A stretch of 64,000 bases of DNA from Neelides folsomi (taxonomy: Eukaryota > Arthropoda > Collembola > Neelipleona > Neelidae), in NCBI GenBank assembly GCA_034687125.1, contig JAQGBZ010000155.1, positions 79,666 through 143,665 on the forward strand, given 5' to 3'. The position numbers and the translations under genes are program-made. Shown here in pieces: positions 1 through 12,229 of this stretch; within the stretch, counting starts at the first letter, position 1, and every line of letters starts with the position of its first letter. Below the pieces are notes generated by a model, which made no database searches, was not told the DNA's origin, and worked only from the letters and a program-made list of their open reading frames with translations.

Positions 1-696
1 CATTTGGCAATATATTAATGCGAGGAAGAGGAAGTTGCTGCTTCCTTGACATATCAATTATTATGAGATTCCCATCACCAGCGATCGGGAAGGAAATGGG
101 TCTCGGTAATGATGACCAGCATCGTTTGAATATTTATCCAACCTTTTACATCACCTCATTGGAGAACGTCTTTCATTCACTCCTCAAAGGCAGAGTCGTC
201 GTTTGCCAAAAGTCTGACTTTTTTTACTACATGCCATGCTGGTGCATTCCGTTTAACGCTCCGTCACGCAATAGCAATAATATATTTTCTAATAAGCCAA
301 TTTTATGTGTTTTATGAATATTCCACTTTTAAGATGCCAATTTTCTTTCATTATGGACCAACAATAAAATTTTCTAAAGTGGCTAGACGATTAAAAACAA
401 AGCTTAAAACAATACCTATCCAATTTTTATGATACTAGGAATGGGTATGGCCATGAATACGTGGAATTTTAAAATATGTTAACATATAATCTATTTACTT
501 GTTTACTTCTTGAGATTTTCAACTACGTTGATTGATTTTCAACTAGGAGATTTTCAACTACAACTTTATTTGTGTATTATGTGTACTATAGGTATTAATG
601 TATAGAATTAGTGTTTTAACATCTATTAAGTAGGTAATGGTAATGGGCCAATATTGGTATCAATGCATTTTTGTATGTTCAATCAATGTTCATAAG

Positions 697-1450
697 CAGG
701 CTTGTCAAGAGAAAATTTCTCAAATAGAAGAAACGGAAAAAAACAGAAATATATAAGAAAATTTCTATTAGATCCAAATAGAAAAAAATGGGAAAATAGA
801 AATATTTCATAAAATTTCTTCCTCGCCCAAATAGAAATAAATGAATTGATAAGAATAAATGTAATACTTCATTTATTTTGTATTTAAACAACAGAATAGA
901 ACTTTCAACACTTCCAAATAACTCATTTATGAACATTATACAAAAGGAAGTTATTGGAAGTTTGACTGGCTCTGTGACGCTCATTCTACTAGAGATGGGC
1001 TTTACGATTTAGAAATGTATTATTTAATTTGAAAAGGGATCAGTTATTTCGTTTAAAAGCTTACGGATAATCCTCATCAGCGTCGTAAAAGGAAGGAGGA
1101 AAGCGAAAAGAGGAAACTGGTTGAATTACACCCAGATTCATCTGCGGTAAAATCAGCCAGAAGTACTTATTGATGAAAATATATACAAGAAGATTAAGTA
1201 ATTTTTAAATGAATAGTGATTATTTAAGAATAAGAATTAAAATTATAGTAGCAGAACAGAATGACTTTGGAGGTTTCAAATATCAACACAAGTACGAAAG
1301 CAAGCTTTATCAGGAGGGCAACTTTTAGTTAAATATAAATAGGTAGATTGAAGTATATGGAAGTAATAGAAAGTTTCTATTTTTTCCGTTTTTTCTATTT
1401 TTCCGTTTCTTTCTTTCTCAGGGGGAAAATAGAAATAAATGACAAGCCTG
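697..1450. mobile_element. non-autonomous hAT-type element with 8-bp target duplication
   Basis: Seen directly: the 11-bp terminal inverted repeat CAGGCTTGTCA at 697-707 has its exact reverse complement at 1440-1450. The element is flanked by a perfect 8-bp direct repeat TTCATAAG at 689-696 and 1451-1458. An 8-bp duplication together with CAGG-type termini is characteristic of hAT transposons. The subterminal regions on both sides are rich in A-runs and copies of AATAGAAA/AAACGG in inverted orientation. No intact transposase frame is present in the 754 bp, so this is a deletion derivative or MITE-like copy. The exact duplication suggests a fairly recent insertion. Confidence 0.85.
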
Positions 1451-2339
1451 TTCATAAGCCATAACTATTCACATATTATTATGAACATTTGCTAGATAAT
1501 TTACCAATTCTGATTTGCAAAATGCTAGGGTACAAGCAGAGTTAAATAATTGCCACATGTGTATTTTATATATTTAGGTACGTATTGTATATATTTATCA
1601 TATGTAAGTACTATGAAATGGTTAATGGTTTTCTAGTGTGCTTCTCTAATGGGTTTCCTCTTCCTTGATATTTGAAAGTGAATTTCCTTCTTTGATTTTG
1701 ATTAGAAAATTAGAATTAGTGTATTTAATTTGGTAAACTGATTAAACATTCACAAGCTTTATAAGCTAGCATTCTAGATTAATTTGTACGTGCGTTATTA
1801 GATCATATAAGTGTACATCCTTCATCATGATTTCACGATTTCCGATTGCTAGGTTGTAGGCGGATGATTCAAACAACTTGATTTAAGGGAATTTCTTTTT
1901 GCTCATTATTTTCTCATATATTTAATTTTTCCTCATCTGACCTCAGGAATCTCGTTTATTTTTTGAAAAAAAAATGTCACTTACTTTACATCAAATTCCT
2001 CCATTTCCATGTGAATGCATCACCTTTTACAAATTCCATTAACATGGGGACTATAAAGTCTTGGAGATGTGAAAGAACATTCTTCTTGGGTGTTTTATTC
2101 ATCGTTTGCTCCGTGAACTTGACGCTCGATTTGCAAAATCTCAGGTTAATTTGACCTAAAAGATCTAAGGTTACATTCAAACTTAACCCAGAGGAAATGC
2201 ATGAAATAAGACTTTAAAGGTCTTACTTTACCTATATTACAATTATATGTAATATATGAACATTCACGCTGTTTTTATTCTTCCTGTAATACTATAGTTA
2301 GAAAAATACTCGAATATCGTTTACCTATAAATACTGTGA

Positions 2340-2545
2340 GGATGCGCAGTCCTCAAAAGACGGTCGGAGCCTCGCCGTGCATAATTAGAGCCTCTTGCAT
2401 CTCTAATTAGATGCATCATATCCCTGATCAAAGCGGGGTGCGATAAGGAGTAGGCTCGGTTGACCAAAAGGAGTAGGTCGCGGCACCGGAAATGTCGATT
2501 GCGGGTTCGAGTCCCTTCCCTTCCGACCCTTACTTTTTATCGCAC
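2340..2545 (+). repeat. tRNA-like or SINE-like sequence with a pol III B-box
   Basis: A GC-richer island in AT-rich surroundings contains GGTTCGAGTCC near 2504-2514, which matches the RNA polymerase III B-box (tRNA T-arm). A possible A-box-like GGCTCGGTTGACC lies about 50 bp upstream, and a TTTTT run follows near 2535. I could not fold a complete tRNA with a convincing acceptor stem, so a tRNA-derived SINE or a tRNA pseudogene is more likely than a working tRNA. Confidence 0.35.
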
Positions 2546-3325
2546 TCTGCGTGAGGAATCCCTCGTAATACCATATAAATACATATACATTCGGTGTGAA
2601 AATACGTATATACCATACAACATACAAGTATTGTAATTGTAATAAAAAAGGATACCATGTAGGTCTGTAGATATATACCCATTACACTATTAAATGCAAA
2701 TAGTAAAGAAAAGTAATAAAAACTAGTAAAATATAAATAATTAGGTAATTATTAATATAAATAATTAACTTTAAGTAGGTAATACAACTACAATTATACT
2801 ATAGGTGTCATTGTACTGGAGGACATGTTTGTGCGTTATATCCATATGTAACTTACAGTACTTTAGTTCACACTCTTCAAACATGTAGAATTACTTAAGT
2901 ACATATATATGTAGTATATTATATACTCTGTAAGTAAATTGTGTGAGATTAGTTTGAAAAGTCAAGTAATAAGAAAGTTAGATCAAAAGATGAAGGTTAG
3001 TTAGAGAATGAAAAGTGGTGGAGATATGGGAAAGAAGCGGAGGAGTTGCTTCTTTCCACGAATGAATTCCTTGAGACCGTGAGACCCTCGACATGAAAGC
3101 AATTGTCTTCCATGGCGCGTCCTAAATGAGCCGCATAAGATGAACCTTTTTGTCTTTGACAGAGATATGCTAGCGGTTCCCTTCCAACTTCTTATTAGGT
3201 ATGTAGAATCTCTATATCACTCTTCTTGATGTGCACGATTTGGAAGTGAGAAAGATATTTATACCATATAAACTTTACTCTTATGTAAGTTTGCTTGAAT
3301 CAACATCCAATATGCTCCTAATGCA

Positions 3326-3346
3326 ATAATAATAATAATAATAATG
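3326..3346. repeat. short AAT microsatellite
   Basis: About six to seven copies of AAT/ATA in a row. It is a simple trinucleotide repeat in gene-poor sequence. Confidence 0.8.
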
Positions 3347-5926
3347 GTCCAAATATTACACTCATTCATGACGAAAGATAATTTGGCTATTGTTGTCCTT
3401 TCCAACGGATAAAAGACGTGTAGGGAATTAATATTATACATTGAAGGATTAGGAAAATTAAATAAGCTATAAAAACAACAGAAATCCAGATTTAAGTTTT
3501 AATAGCCTGCGGAAAGTCGGTCGCTCTCTCATCCCCATGTCGGAACTCTTGGAACTTTCATTCTCACCCGTTGGAGTGCGAATTTTACCATGAGGATGGG
3601 AATTGTGAAGATTAGGAGGGACGGAGTGACCGACTTTTGCCTTTGTCACTTTTATCTCCCCAACTTCACCCAGAATGTAATGAAGTGAGGAAGTTGTGGT
3701 TCATTACCGTCCCCTCACAGACGCCGTCATTCTGCATTCAATGAATAGGAATTCGGAACCGCCAGGCTGCCACCACACCCTTCACATCTATGTATGTAAT
3801 TGTCTTCTATTTACTCATTTCCTGTCTTGGTGGCAAGGCACGCGACGTCCAATATTTCCCTCACAATTGGAGCGGACATCGCAGGTGTTTTCACCGGCAG
3901 ATGCATACATACACACGTCCGAATTTCCTCCATTACGCAATCTTTTGTGAAGTGAATGTTTGCTCTGAACACTTTTACTTTCATTTAGCATTAAAACTGA
4001 CAAGTTTAATTCGCTCACAGTAAATTTGTCTACGTAGAACCAAATGAATCAAATGATCCATTGATAAATTGTGGCTTCAATTCAGGTCAATTTATTTTCC
4101 ATTAACATTGAATTTCATTAGTCCAACAATAAATCTAATGCGACTAATGAAATAATGACTATACATACATTGTACTGCTGTAATGTGTTATGTCTGTAAA
4201 TTGGAAGTATGTGCACTGCTGACATTTTTAATGGTTTTAGTGATAAAACTCCAATAAAGTCAAACTAGAAATTTGCCACGTTATGCACACATTCTATTTT
4301 AGTAGACATTTTTGAATTTACGGATCCTTACATGGAGTGTTTGCCAAGGAAGGGCAAATTCATCATTAGTATAAAACATTTAAATTTTAAATAAACCTCG
4401 TTTCTTTAGCATTAAATTTAAGAAAGGGAAAACGAACGAATTTAAATTTTTAGGAATAATTGTTTCAAGTCCAAGATACTAAAGTTGACTGAACAATAAG
4501 ATAAGGCATAAAATGGGATTTTGCTTACGGCGAAAGGTAATTTGTCTTACTTGCAAAGTTCTTTAAATTTATTTGCTATGCTAAGTAAGTTGATGCGGAT
4601 GTGAATGGAAATTTGCCAGGTAGATTCTATTAACATTTCATTGTAAAGAATACAAAAATTAGGAAAAGCTATTATTGTTGCGAATGAGGAAATTTGCATT
4701 TACATCGAAATTATACGAGAGATAGTAGCGATGTGAGTTGATTTTCTTTAAGGGTGGAAAAAGAGCCAAAGGAGTTTGTCACATGTGAAAGAGTTATAAT
4801 TTTCCACTCATTGTCTTCACTCTATATTTTAGAAATGTGCATACATACATATACCTATATGATATGTGAAGTAAATACATATTATATTGTACTAGCTATA
4901 TAAATTACTATGTTTCGGTGAAAATACTTAAAATGCCTCGAAAGCTCAAGATTAACACGACTTATCTTTGGAATATAAATTAGAATGAAATGTATACTTG
5001 TGAAAAGATTTTATACACTTTATCAACTACACGTGAAAAGTATTCTAGGTAAACCTAAATACTTTCGTCTTTTAAGATAACCTGTAAGCTTTATAAATAC
5101 TTACTCTACATACTTACATTTAGGCTTGGTAGTTGTAATTATGTATATTAATGACCAATAAGTCCAAACATATATCTTTGTATTTATGTATTTGGTGTAC
5201 GTATAGTATATGATGTATCAAAGTATCAATAATAATAAATTCAAGGTATTAAACATGTTTCGTTATTTCATTGATCTGTAAAAAAAGACTCCTTAAATTC
5301 TTTTTTATGGATAAAAATATTTTTTTCTTTTTTTGTTTATAACAGTTTAACCTATTTCTACATTTTCTTATCCAAAAATAACAACCTTTTAATATAGCTT
5401 ACGCTTTTAAAAAAACAAGGATAAACACATTGTAATTGTAATGTTTTAGCTTTTAATTTGATCTTCATATGCAGACTCACAGGCACATGATGTTTTTCAG
5501 CTTAAAAATGAAATTTGATCAACGTCTCACAAACAACTCCTACTTTTATAAGGCATTATGGAATAAACAAAGAAATGAGTTATACCATACATACCTAAGT
5601 ACTATAGCAAAAAAGTAAATACCTATATTATATAATATGTTACCTAGTTATATAATATACATACTTATATGGTAGTATGTTCTTAGGTATATACAATACA
5701 TATATGTATTCTCTAAATGACGTCTAGGTAATAAACTCTGGTGTAAATATTTCTGCTAGTTATCGATGTAAGTAGTGCTTTTAGCATTAAATAATAATTA
5801 AATCAATATGAAATTGAAGAACACCTAGTTTTTCTTCAAAACATAAATTTTCTTGTTTTGAACATCATTGGATTATTCATGAAGTTTATTTATTTGGTTG
5901 AGTAATCATTGTCTATTTTTATGTAG

Positions 5927-7632
5927 GAAAAGAAGGAGTGGATGATGGGCCAATGGATCCGTTAGATTTCCTCTGCCGCCGTCCGCTCCCAGTCGTAAAG
6001 AGCTCGGCAAACAATAGCGACTTTGATTTTGACGAAGACCTCATTGATCGAGTTCTCTGCACTCCGAAAAAGATTGTCATCCCCGAGCGGTACATACCGG
6101 AAGAAGAGCCAGAACTGCCACCAGAAGAAGAGCTGAAGAGATCTCGGAAAGCAGAGGCCATTTGCCGTCTACTCTCCAAATCTTCAACGGTTCCTTTGCC
6201 GCTGGTTCTTCCCAAAGGACTCGCCGGGTCGCAGAGTCTCCTCAAGTCCTCATCTTTGTCAGTGGGGAAAAACTTGAACCGGAACTCGAGCGGCTACGGG
6301 AGCGGGTCGTGCATCTCATCAACAGTCAGCGTTCCCTCGTCTCCAGTCAAACGGACAGTTTCAATACGACGGGAATCAGTGCAACCTGTTCTTAGAGCTA
6401 ATCGGAAGTCTTTAAGTTCATCATACTGCGATTGGTCTCTCGCTGGAGTCAGTGCTCCATCTTCTCCATTGTAAGATATAATATATTATTTAAATTCTCC
6501 ACTTACAATTAATAATTTAATTGAATAGATTGATGAGCAATTCGGACTACCATAGAGTACATCTTATTGTTAGTATTTAAGATTCTAGCTCATAGCTTGC
6601 TTAAGACCTCCTACAATAATAAGACCTTTGGTCATAAGACATCCGACAATAATCAGTCTCTCAATAATTTTCAATTTATATATTGGGACTAAATTCTCTT
6701 CACTTTTTTATAGTTTTGAGGCTTATTTTTAGGTAAAAAAAGTAAAAATAGTAGGTTGGTAATTATTGGTTTACATTATGGGGCATACTTGGAAATATAT
6801 AAAGCTGAGAGTCTATTTTCAGTTAAGAGCTCTCTTTCTTCAAAAATTCATTCTCATACGGCATTCACTCACGGGGCGGGCTTTCGGTTTCTGCCTTTCG
6901 GTTTTCGGTCATACCTAGGTAGATATAATAATTCTATTATAACTTAAATAATAATGTTCTTCCGAGTATTCAGTAAGTGTTTGGCCATTTCAGCCTTTAA
7001 ATTAAAAGGTTTACTTTTATGATATATTATATGTATTCGTATAATTTGCAAAGGCTTAAAATGCAGTTTAAATAACAAACACGTTGAAAAGTTTCAGATT
7101 CATATTTGTAGCTTTGTAGACCCATTTAATCTACATTAGAGTCCGATTATATCAACATTAATTCATACTAATTTGATTAAAATGGATTAATCTATTAACA
7201 TATTTTGGTTATTGATTTAGTACTACTGGATTGGGATTATCTCGGAGCGTTTATTCTGAAGCGAGCGAAAGAATTGAACGCAACTTTCCGAGGCGGCATT
7301 TATCACAACCTTCTGTGAGTTCGGTTGACCTTTCGAGTGGCAATTGCGGGAATCCTTACACTTATTCTACATCGCCGAATCCATCGCATTCTCATTCCCA
7401 CTCCTACTCGTCGTCATCAGGGCGTTCTTCATCTGACCGAGAAGAACTTCTCCATCTCCAACAACACATTGCACGAGAAGTGACAGAAAAGTCTCGTGAA
7501 GTGGCCGTCAGAGCTTTGGCCTCTTCCCCTCGCCCATTTCATCAAAGGTCATTTGGACGTCAACGCGCACCTTCACCTCCATCTCCTCCTTGTCTCCCAA
7601 CTGTTCAACAACGAGAAGGCTTCTTCACCTGA
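5927..7632 (+). CDS. unidentified Ser/Pro-rich protein, C-terminal part (two exons)
   Basis: Two exons splice in phase: 5927-6470 (acceptor ATGTAG, donor TT/GTAAGA) and 7221-7632 (acceptor GATTTAG, stop TGA at 7630-7632). The first exon enters in phase 1, so an upstream exon is missing from this model. The product has an acidic, proline-containing segment (DFDFDEDLIDRVLCTPKK, then PERYIPEEEPELPPEEELKR). Long Ser-rich low-complexity sequence follows, then a His/Ser run and a short helix-prone stretch (REELLHLQQHIAREVTEK). I see no catalytic domain and do not recognise the family. A donor at AAAG/GTCATT near 7547 could give another C-terminus. The stop lies only 18 bp before the CMC2 start codon on the same strand, which suggests co-transcription or overlapping transcript ends. 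Confidence 0.55.
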
Positions 7633-7650
7633 TCTCCCTTGTACAATTAA

Positions 7651-8090
7651 ATGCATCCTGACCTCGCACCTCACTTGCACATTGAGGAATGCAACAAACT
7701 CATCGCTGCCCTCAAAGTCTGTCATCAGGAGGTAATTTCCAAAATGCTAAAATGGTCCTTAAGGTATAACAATAATATACTATATAACAATAACATCCTT
7801 AAATCCATAAAAATGACATCATTCCTCTTTTAAAGCATAAATACGCAAAATTCTGGGGGAAATGCAACGAAATTAACAATGCGATGCTGAGTTGTTTAAA
7901 GAAAGAGGTAATTATAATTAACTATACAACCACATAACTACTCAAATACAAATCAATTATCAATTAAGGATTTTGCTAAATAATGCGGCTCTCTCAACAA
8001 ATACCTAATTAACACTTTTTAATTGTTTATCAGAGACAAACTAGACGGTCATTGAACCCTCGTCATTCACCGCCACAAGAAAGTTCATAA
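7651..8090 (+). CDS. CMC2: COX assembly mitochondrial protein 2 homologue (CMC2)
   Basis: Three exons: 7651-7731, 7836-7907 and 8034-8090, all joined in phase 0, give a 69-residue protein close to the usual CMC2 size (about 79). The start MHPDLAPHLHIEEC matches the family N-terminus MHPDLSPHLHTEEC as I remember it. Two CX9C motifs are visible: C-NKLIAALKV-C and C-NEINNAMLS-C. This is the hallmark of twin CX9C proteins that are oxidised by Mia40 in the intermembrane space and fold as a helical hairpin. CMC2 acts in cytochrome c oxidase biogenesis. The C-terminus is short and basic. The gene is squeezed between the stop of an unidentified gene 18 bp upstream and ABITRAM, which starts 167 bp downstream. 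It has no obvious promoter of its own. Confidence 0.93.
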
Positions 8091-8234
8091 TTAAACGCTT
8101 CTTAAGTTTCTACAATAGATACCAGTATAAATACAGATAGTTAGTGAGTTATTGGTAAGAACCTTGTAATATTTCATTATTTTTATTAATTACTTATAAA
8201 ATTCTTAAATTGAATTTTAAGTTTACTAAACAGG

Positions 8235-8240
8235 AATAAA
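8235..8240 (+). terminator. poly(A) signal of CMC2, directly before the ABITRAM splice acceptor
   Basis: AATAAA lies 145 bp after the CMC2 stop. Fourteen bases further on is a pyrimidine-rich tract ending in TTTTTGTAG (acceptor AG 8253-8254), and then the ABITRAM ATG at 8258. A cleavage site 10-25 bases past the signal would fall on top of the ABITRAM acceptor. Confidence 0.6.
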
Positions 8241-8257
8241 ATTTATTTTTGTAGAAA

Positions 8258-9001
8258 ATGTCTGAAATAGTTGGAATGGAAGTAGAAAATAAAAGTGCCT
8301 TTGAGACGGGAAACGAGGTTTTAAGTATAGAAGAAGATTTCAAATCGAATATACGTGACTTTGACGTGTTGGACAAACAGTTAACCAAGAAATATGTGTG
8401 CGACAAAAAAGGCGACTACATGTTCCTACTCCATTCTAATAGAATGGTCGTCATTTTACTAGCCCCTTCACATCCAATCATTCTGAAGGATCTGGCCATT
8501 TCAATGGTTGATTTTAAGGTTCATTTAATAAAATTATTAAAGTATTTTAAATATTATATCAACAATTAATTGAATTAATTATAATTATTTTTATTTAATA
8601 AATAAAGGTTACGGAAAAACTGAATCGTATAGATAATAAAGTCTCAGGGAAAAAGAAGAAAGGTGCTCAACTTCTTACAGACACTTCAATTCTTTGCAAT
8701 GTGAGTTTATTAAAAATAGCATAAATTAAGGTTTATATTTAATATATTTTAATTTCAGATAAAATGCGAAAACGGAGATATTTTCGATGTACGTGTCAAC
8801 ATGGTGTCCAAGCTATATGAAATCAACTTGAAATTAACTACGGATCCACAATTGTTAAAAAGAGCGAAATTGGGATATATTGGAATAGTTGCTCCAAGAA
8901 TTTCCGACTATGAGAATCAAGTTGGAAAACTTCTTTCGCAAGATGAATATGAAGATCGATTAGCTAAGAGAGCCGAGGTCATTTTACTGCAGTCCAATTA
9001 A
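8258..9001 (+). CDS. ABITRAM: Abitram homologue (FAM206A/Simiate)
   Basis: Exons 8258-8518, 8608-8700 and 8759-9001 join in phase 0 to a 198-residue protein (vertebrate protein about 181). Family stretches are recognisable: LLHSNRMVVILLAPSHPII, DNKVSGKKKKGAQLLTD, and a glycine-H-like end with GYIGIVAPRISDYE and LLSQDEYEDRLAKR. Vertebrate Abitram (Simiate) is reported as an actin-binding and transcription-modulating protein found in nuclear speckles and neurites. That role is established in vertebrates and only inferred here. The ATG lies three bases after a strong splice acceptor (8253-8254), so the 5' leader comes either from an unseen upstream exon or from a trans-spliced leader. A poly(A) signal for this gene is AATAAA at 9175-9180. 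Confidence 0.9.
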
Positions 9002-9425
9002 TCCTAAAATACTCCATATGACACGTAATTTTATATCCTAAAATTCATAAATGACTATTCGATTGCATATACATACTTATTAGTGTGTACATGCTAAATA
9101 TTATTATTGTACATTTAGTGCATGAAACCCTTAATGAAAGTGTGCTTTTAAGGCCAAAAAACTCTCATCTGTTAAATAAATTTCTCTTCAGTGCTCACTT
9201 TTTCATAAAGACCCAGAGATCGTGTAAATTGATTACCAACCTTAAACTCAACTGGTAAAATTGTGAGAATAAATATGTTTTATTGTACAAATTTTTTTCA
9301 TTGCAAGCTATAATTATTTTATTTATTAGTAAATACGACCCATCATCCCATCAATTTTATTTTTACAATTTATGAAATATGAAAAATAAAATTTGATTCA
9401 CTTCATCTCATTTAATTTAGTTAGT

Positions 9426-12229
9426 TCATTTCCTTCGCTTTTTCTTTTTCCATGACGCTGAGCTGGATGGAGTGGGAACTTCTTCAACAACTTCTTTTTG
9501 ATTTGATTTTACAGTCATATCACTGTCAAATTAATACAGTTATAAAAGTTAAATAATATCAAGTGATACGCTAATTAATGGTAATAACTATACGTTATTA
9601 CAAATATAATGGGGTGAATAAATAAAATCTTACAATTTAGCAGCATCCTCAGAAGTTACACCTTGTGTTCCTTTCCCAACTTCAGCCCTTCCCTTTCGAA
9701 CCCTTTTAGCTTTAAATCCGGAACGAGCATAGCGAGGAAGCCAACGTTCAGAGTCCGGATCTCGGGCAGGATCATAGTTGAGAGGAAGGCGGATTTTCTT
9801 CTTCTTCTTACGCTTCTTCTTCTCCATATCTGGAGTCATTGCGTCACCCTTCCCACCACTCAAAGGAGTGGCAGGAACGGAATCTTTCCCCTTCTTAGTT
9901 GATTTTACATGGGTTAGCCAATTGGGGGATTCGAGCAAATTGATATCGAACTCTTCCGTTGCCTCGTCTTCTGGAAGATCTTTGCTCAAAAGCTCTGCCT
10001 TCTTGATATCAAACTAAATGATTTAAACATACAATTAAACATATAATTATATTGTAATGAATTATTTTTGTAATTTTAAAAAGGTAATTTTAAAAAAGTG
10101 ATTTAATTACCCGAACATAAGAAGCAATTAGTTGAGCTAAAGTTGTTAGATCACGCGGTGCATTTCTTCTGAGTTCCTCAAGAGTTGCAACAGCTTCTTC
10201 GTGTTCACCTTGTTCGAGTAACATTGAAGCACCTTGTCGCCACAGCATATTCATGCTCGAATTTGCCCCCTTTGAAAAGTCACAATCATTGAATGACAAT
10301 TGTGGTAGTACATGTTATATTGTACTTACATAGGTAGAAAACATTGAGAATTGATTCAAGTATTTAAATATTAAATCATTTACTTACACCTATTTTCCTG
10401 TAGTATCCAACAGCGTCTTTAATAACTGCCTTGGACTCAACCGTGAGACCTTCTGCTTGAAGAAGAGTCACTAAGGCACTTGTTATCCCTGGACGGTAAT
10501 AATCATCTCCAAGACTTTTAAGCAATTCGATCGATTCTCGCTTTTTCCCCTGCAATCAAATCATTGTTAATAATTGAGTCAATCTGATTTTAATTTATTA
10601 AAGTCTTATATTTAACCTGTGAAAGTAGATGTTGAACGAGCGAAAGTTGCATTTTAGTTTTGGAAGACTTATTCTCAGCCACGTAGTCAAACACAATTTT
10701 CTTTCCCAAATCAAAATTTTTTGCTCTGCAGGCAATGGCAGCTTGAATAAGCAACGCAATTTCTTTCTCATTTGGGAAGGCTGAAATTAATTTGTTTGTT
10801 GTGTCTCTGCACTGATCTTGCTAAAATTCGAATAGTAATAAAATAAAATATGAGAATAGCAATATAAGTTAATTATATTGTAGAAAAATATTCATAATGT
10901 GCAATTACCTGATTTGTATATAGATAGAAGAGGGCAATGTTTACGAGCATGTCACCCTGTTGTTTCCGAAGTGTTTTATATTCAATCCCATCGGCTCGCA
11001 TTGACCTGACTCTTCTCTTAGAATCAAATATGTTTTGATCCTTGTTTAAACTCAATACATTGTTAGATGCAATGGCAATGAGACCAACATCGTTAGGTTT
11101 GGTCTTTAGAACCCGGGAGTAGTAGTTCATGGCTTCTTTGTTTCTACCTTGTTTTTGAGCACAGTATCCCTTCAAAATTCTGTTAAATTATTAATTAAAC
11201 TTAAATTAAACTTAATTATATTTAATAATGACAATTTATTAATAATGACAATTAATTTAAAGAGTTTAAGTTATAAATGAATAAATTACTACCTTATCAT
11301 CGCAACTTCTTCTTCAATTTCTTCATCTCCAAGTTCATCTTCCTTTAAAAAATCCACACAGAGCTTTTCTGTCTTGTCCAGAAGCTTTTCCGCTTCTGGA
11401 TATTTGGCATGTGCGGCCAAATTGCAGCAATTATTGAATTCCAATTCGTATGATCCGACTCCTTTGATTACCGTTGGAGTTGCTTTAGCCTGTCGTCCCA
11501 ATTTAAAAAATAGGTAATTTATAATAGGTAATCAAATCAAATGTATTTTTCTAGGTGGGATAAAAGTAATAAACATACCGATTTAACTAAACTCATACAC
11601 GCTGAAATTGCAGCTAAATTTGTCTGTCGTTCATCTTCGTACTCATCATCGGAATTCTTAATGACATCACGATATGCATCATAGCAATCGTCGTATTGTT
11701 CAAGACGATACATAATTTGAGACAAAAGCTCTTTTTTCTTCAGAGAAGTCTCCTTCTTCCTTTCAAGAACAGCTTTCGCATCAAGAACCTTATTGAGCCT
11801 ATAAAGGCAATAGGCCTCTTCGAAATCGACATTCCTATAATAAATAAGTCCAATTAGTAAAGTTTTACATATTTCCATTGATCCGATAAGGTGAAAAAAC
11901 ATTACCCAGCCAATTTTGAGTTTTTGTTAATTAATCCAATGCATTCCGAGAATCTTGATAGCTGAATCAAACAAACAACTTTTCCTTCTAGGGCCGGTAC
12001 TTCATCGGGAAACTCGTGCAATACTATTTAAAAAATATTTAAAATAAATACGCTTTGTTCACAATTATACAATATATTGATGATTTGTTATACGGGGTCT
12101 CAATAAATTATAAATTCACTTACTTTTATTACAAATTTTTAATGATCTGTCAAAATCTCCGCTTTGTGAAAGCTTATAAAGTTCAGTGTAAAGATTGGCC
12201 TTATTGGCTGTCTTTTTATTGGGATCCAT
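9426..12229 (-). CDS. SRP72: signal recognition particle subunit SRP72
   Basis: Ten exons on the minus strand: 12229-12124, 12023-11906, 11834-11579, 11489-11293, 11179-10909, 10820-10617, 10549-10388, 10269-10111, 10013-9634 and 9522-9426. They join in frame to 649 residues (human 671). The N-terminal half shows tetratricopeptide-type helices (EEAYCLYRLNKVLDAKAVL; YRLEQYDDCYDAYRDV). The C-terminal part has the 7S RNA-binding motif: a poly-lysine stretch, then LPLNYDPARDPDSERWLP and, further on, GKGTQG. It ends in a lysine-rich tail (WKKKKRRK). SRP72 binds SRP68 and SRP RNA in the complex that targets ribosomes to the ER. The gene is transcribed divergently from Sin3, with 633 bp between the start codons. 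Confidence 0.95.

Larger units (their letters stand above)
1..5926. other. gene-poor AT-rich region
   Basis: I find no convincing coding exon here. The open frames are short, without family resemblance or consistent splice sites. The stretch holds a hAT-type element (697-1450), a tRNA-like/SINE candidate near 2340-2540, a short (AAT)n tract near 3326-3346 and otherwise AT-rich sequence. The partial gene that starts at 5927 needs an upstream exon ending in phase 1, which could lie in this stretch or before the window. I could not locate it. Confidence 0.5.

Noticed and set aside
18-317. 99-codon frame at the window start
   Set aside because: No family resemblance; AT-rich chance frame with no acceptor or donor that fits the gene at 5927.
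6162-6395. Second long frame inside the first exon of the Ser-rich gene
   Set aside because: Only the 5938 frame continues into both the upstream acceptor and the phase-2 donor at 6470.
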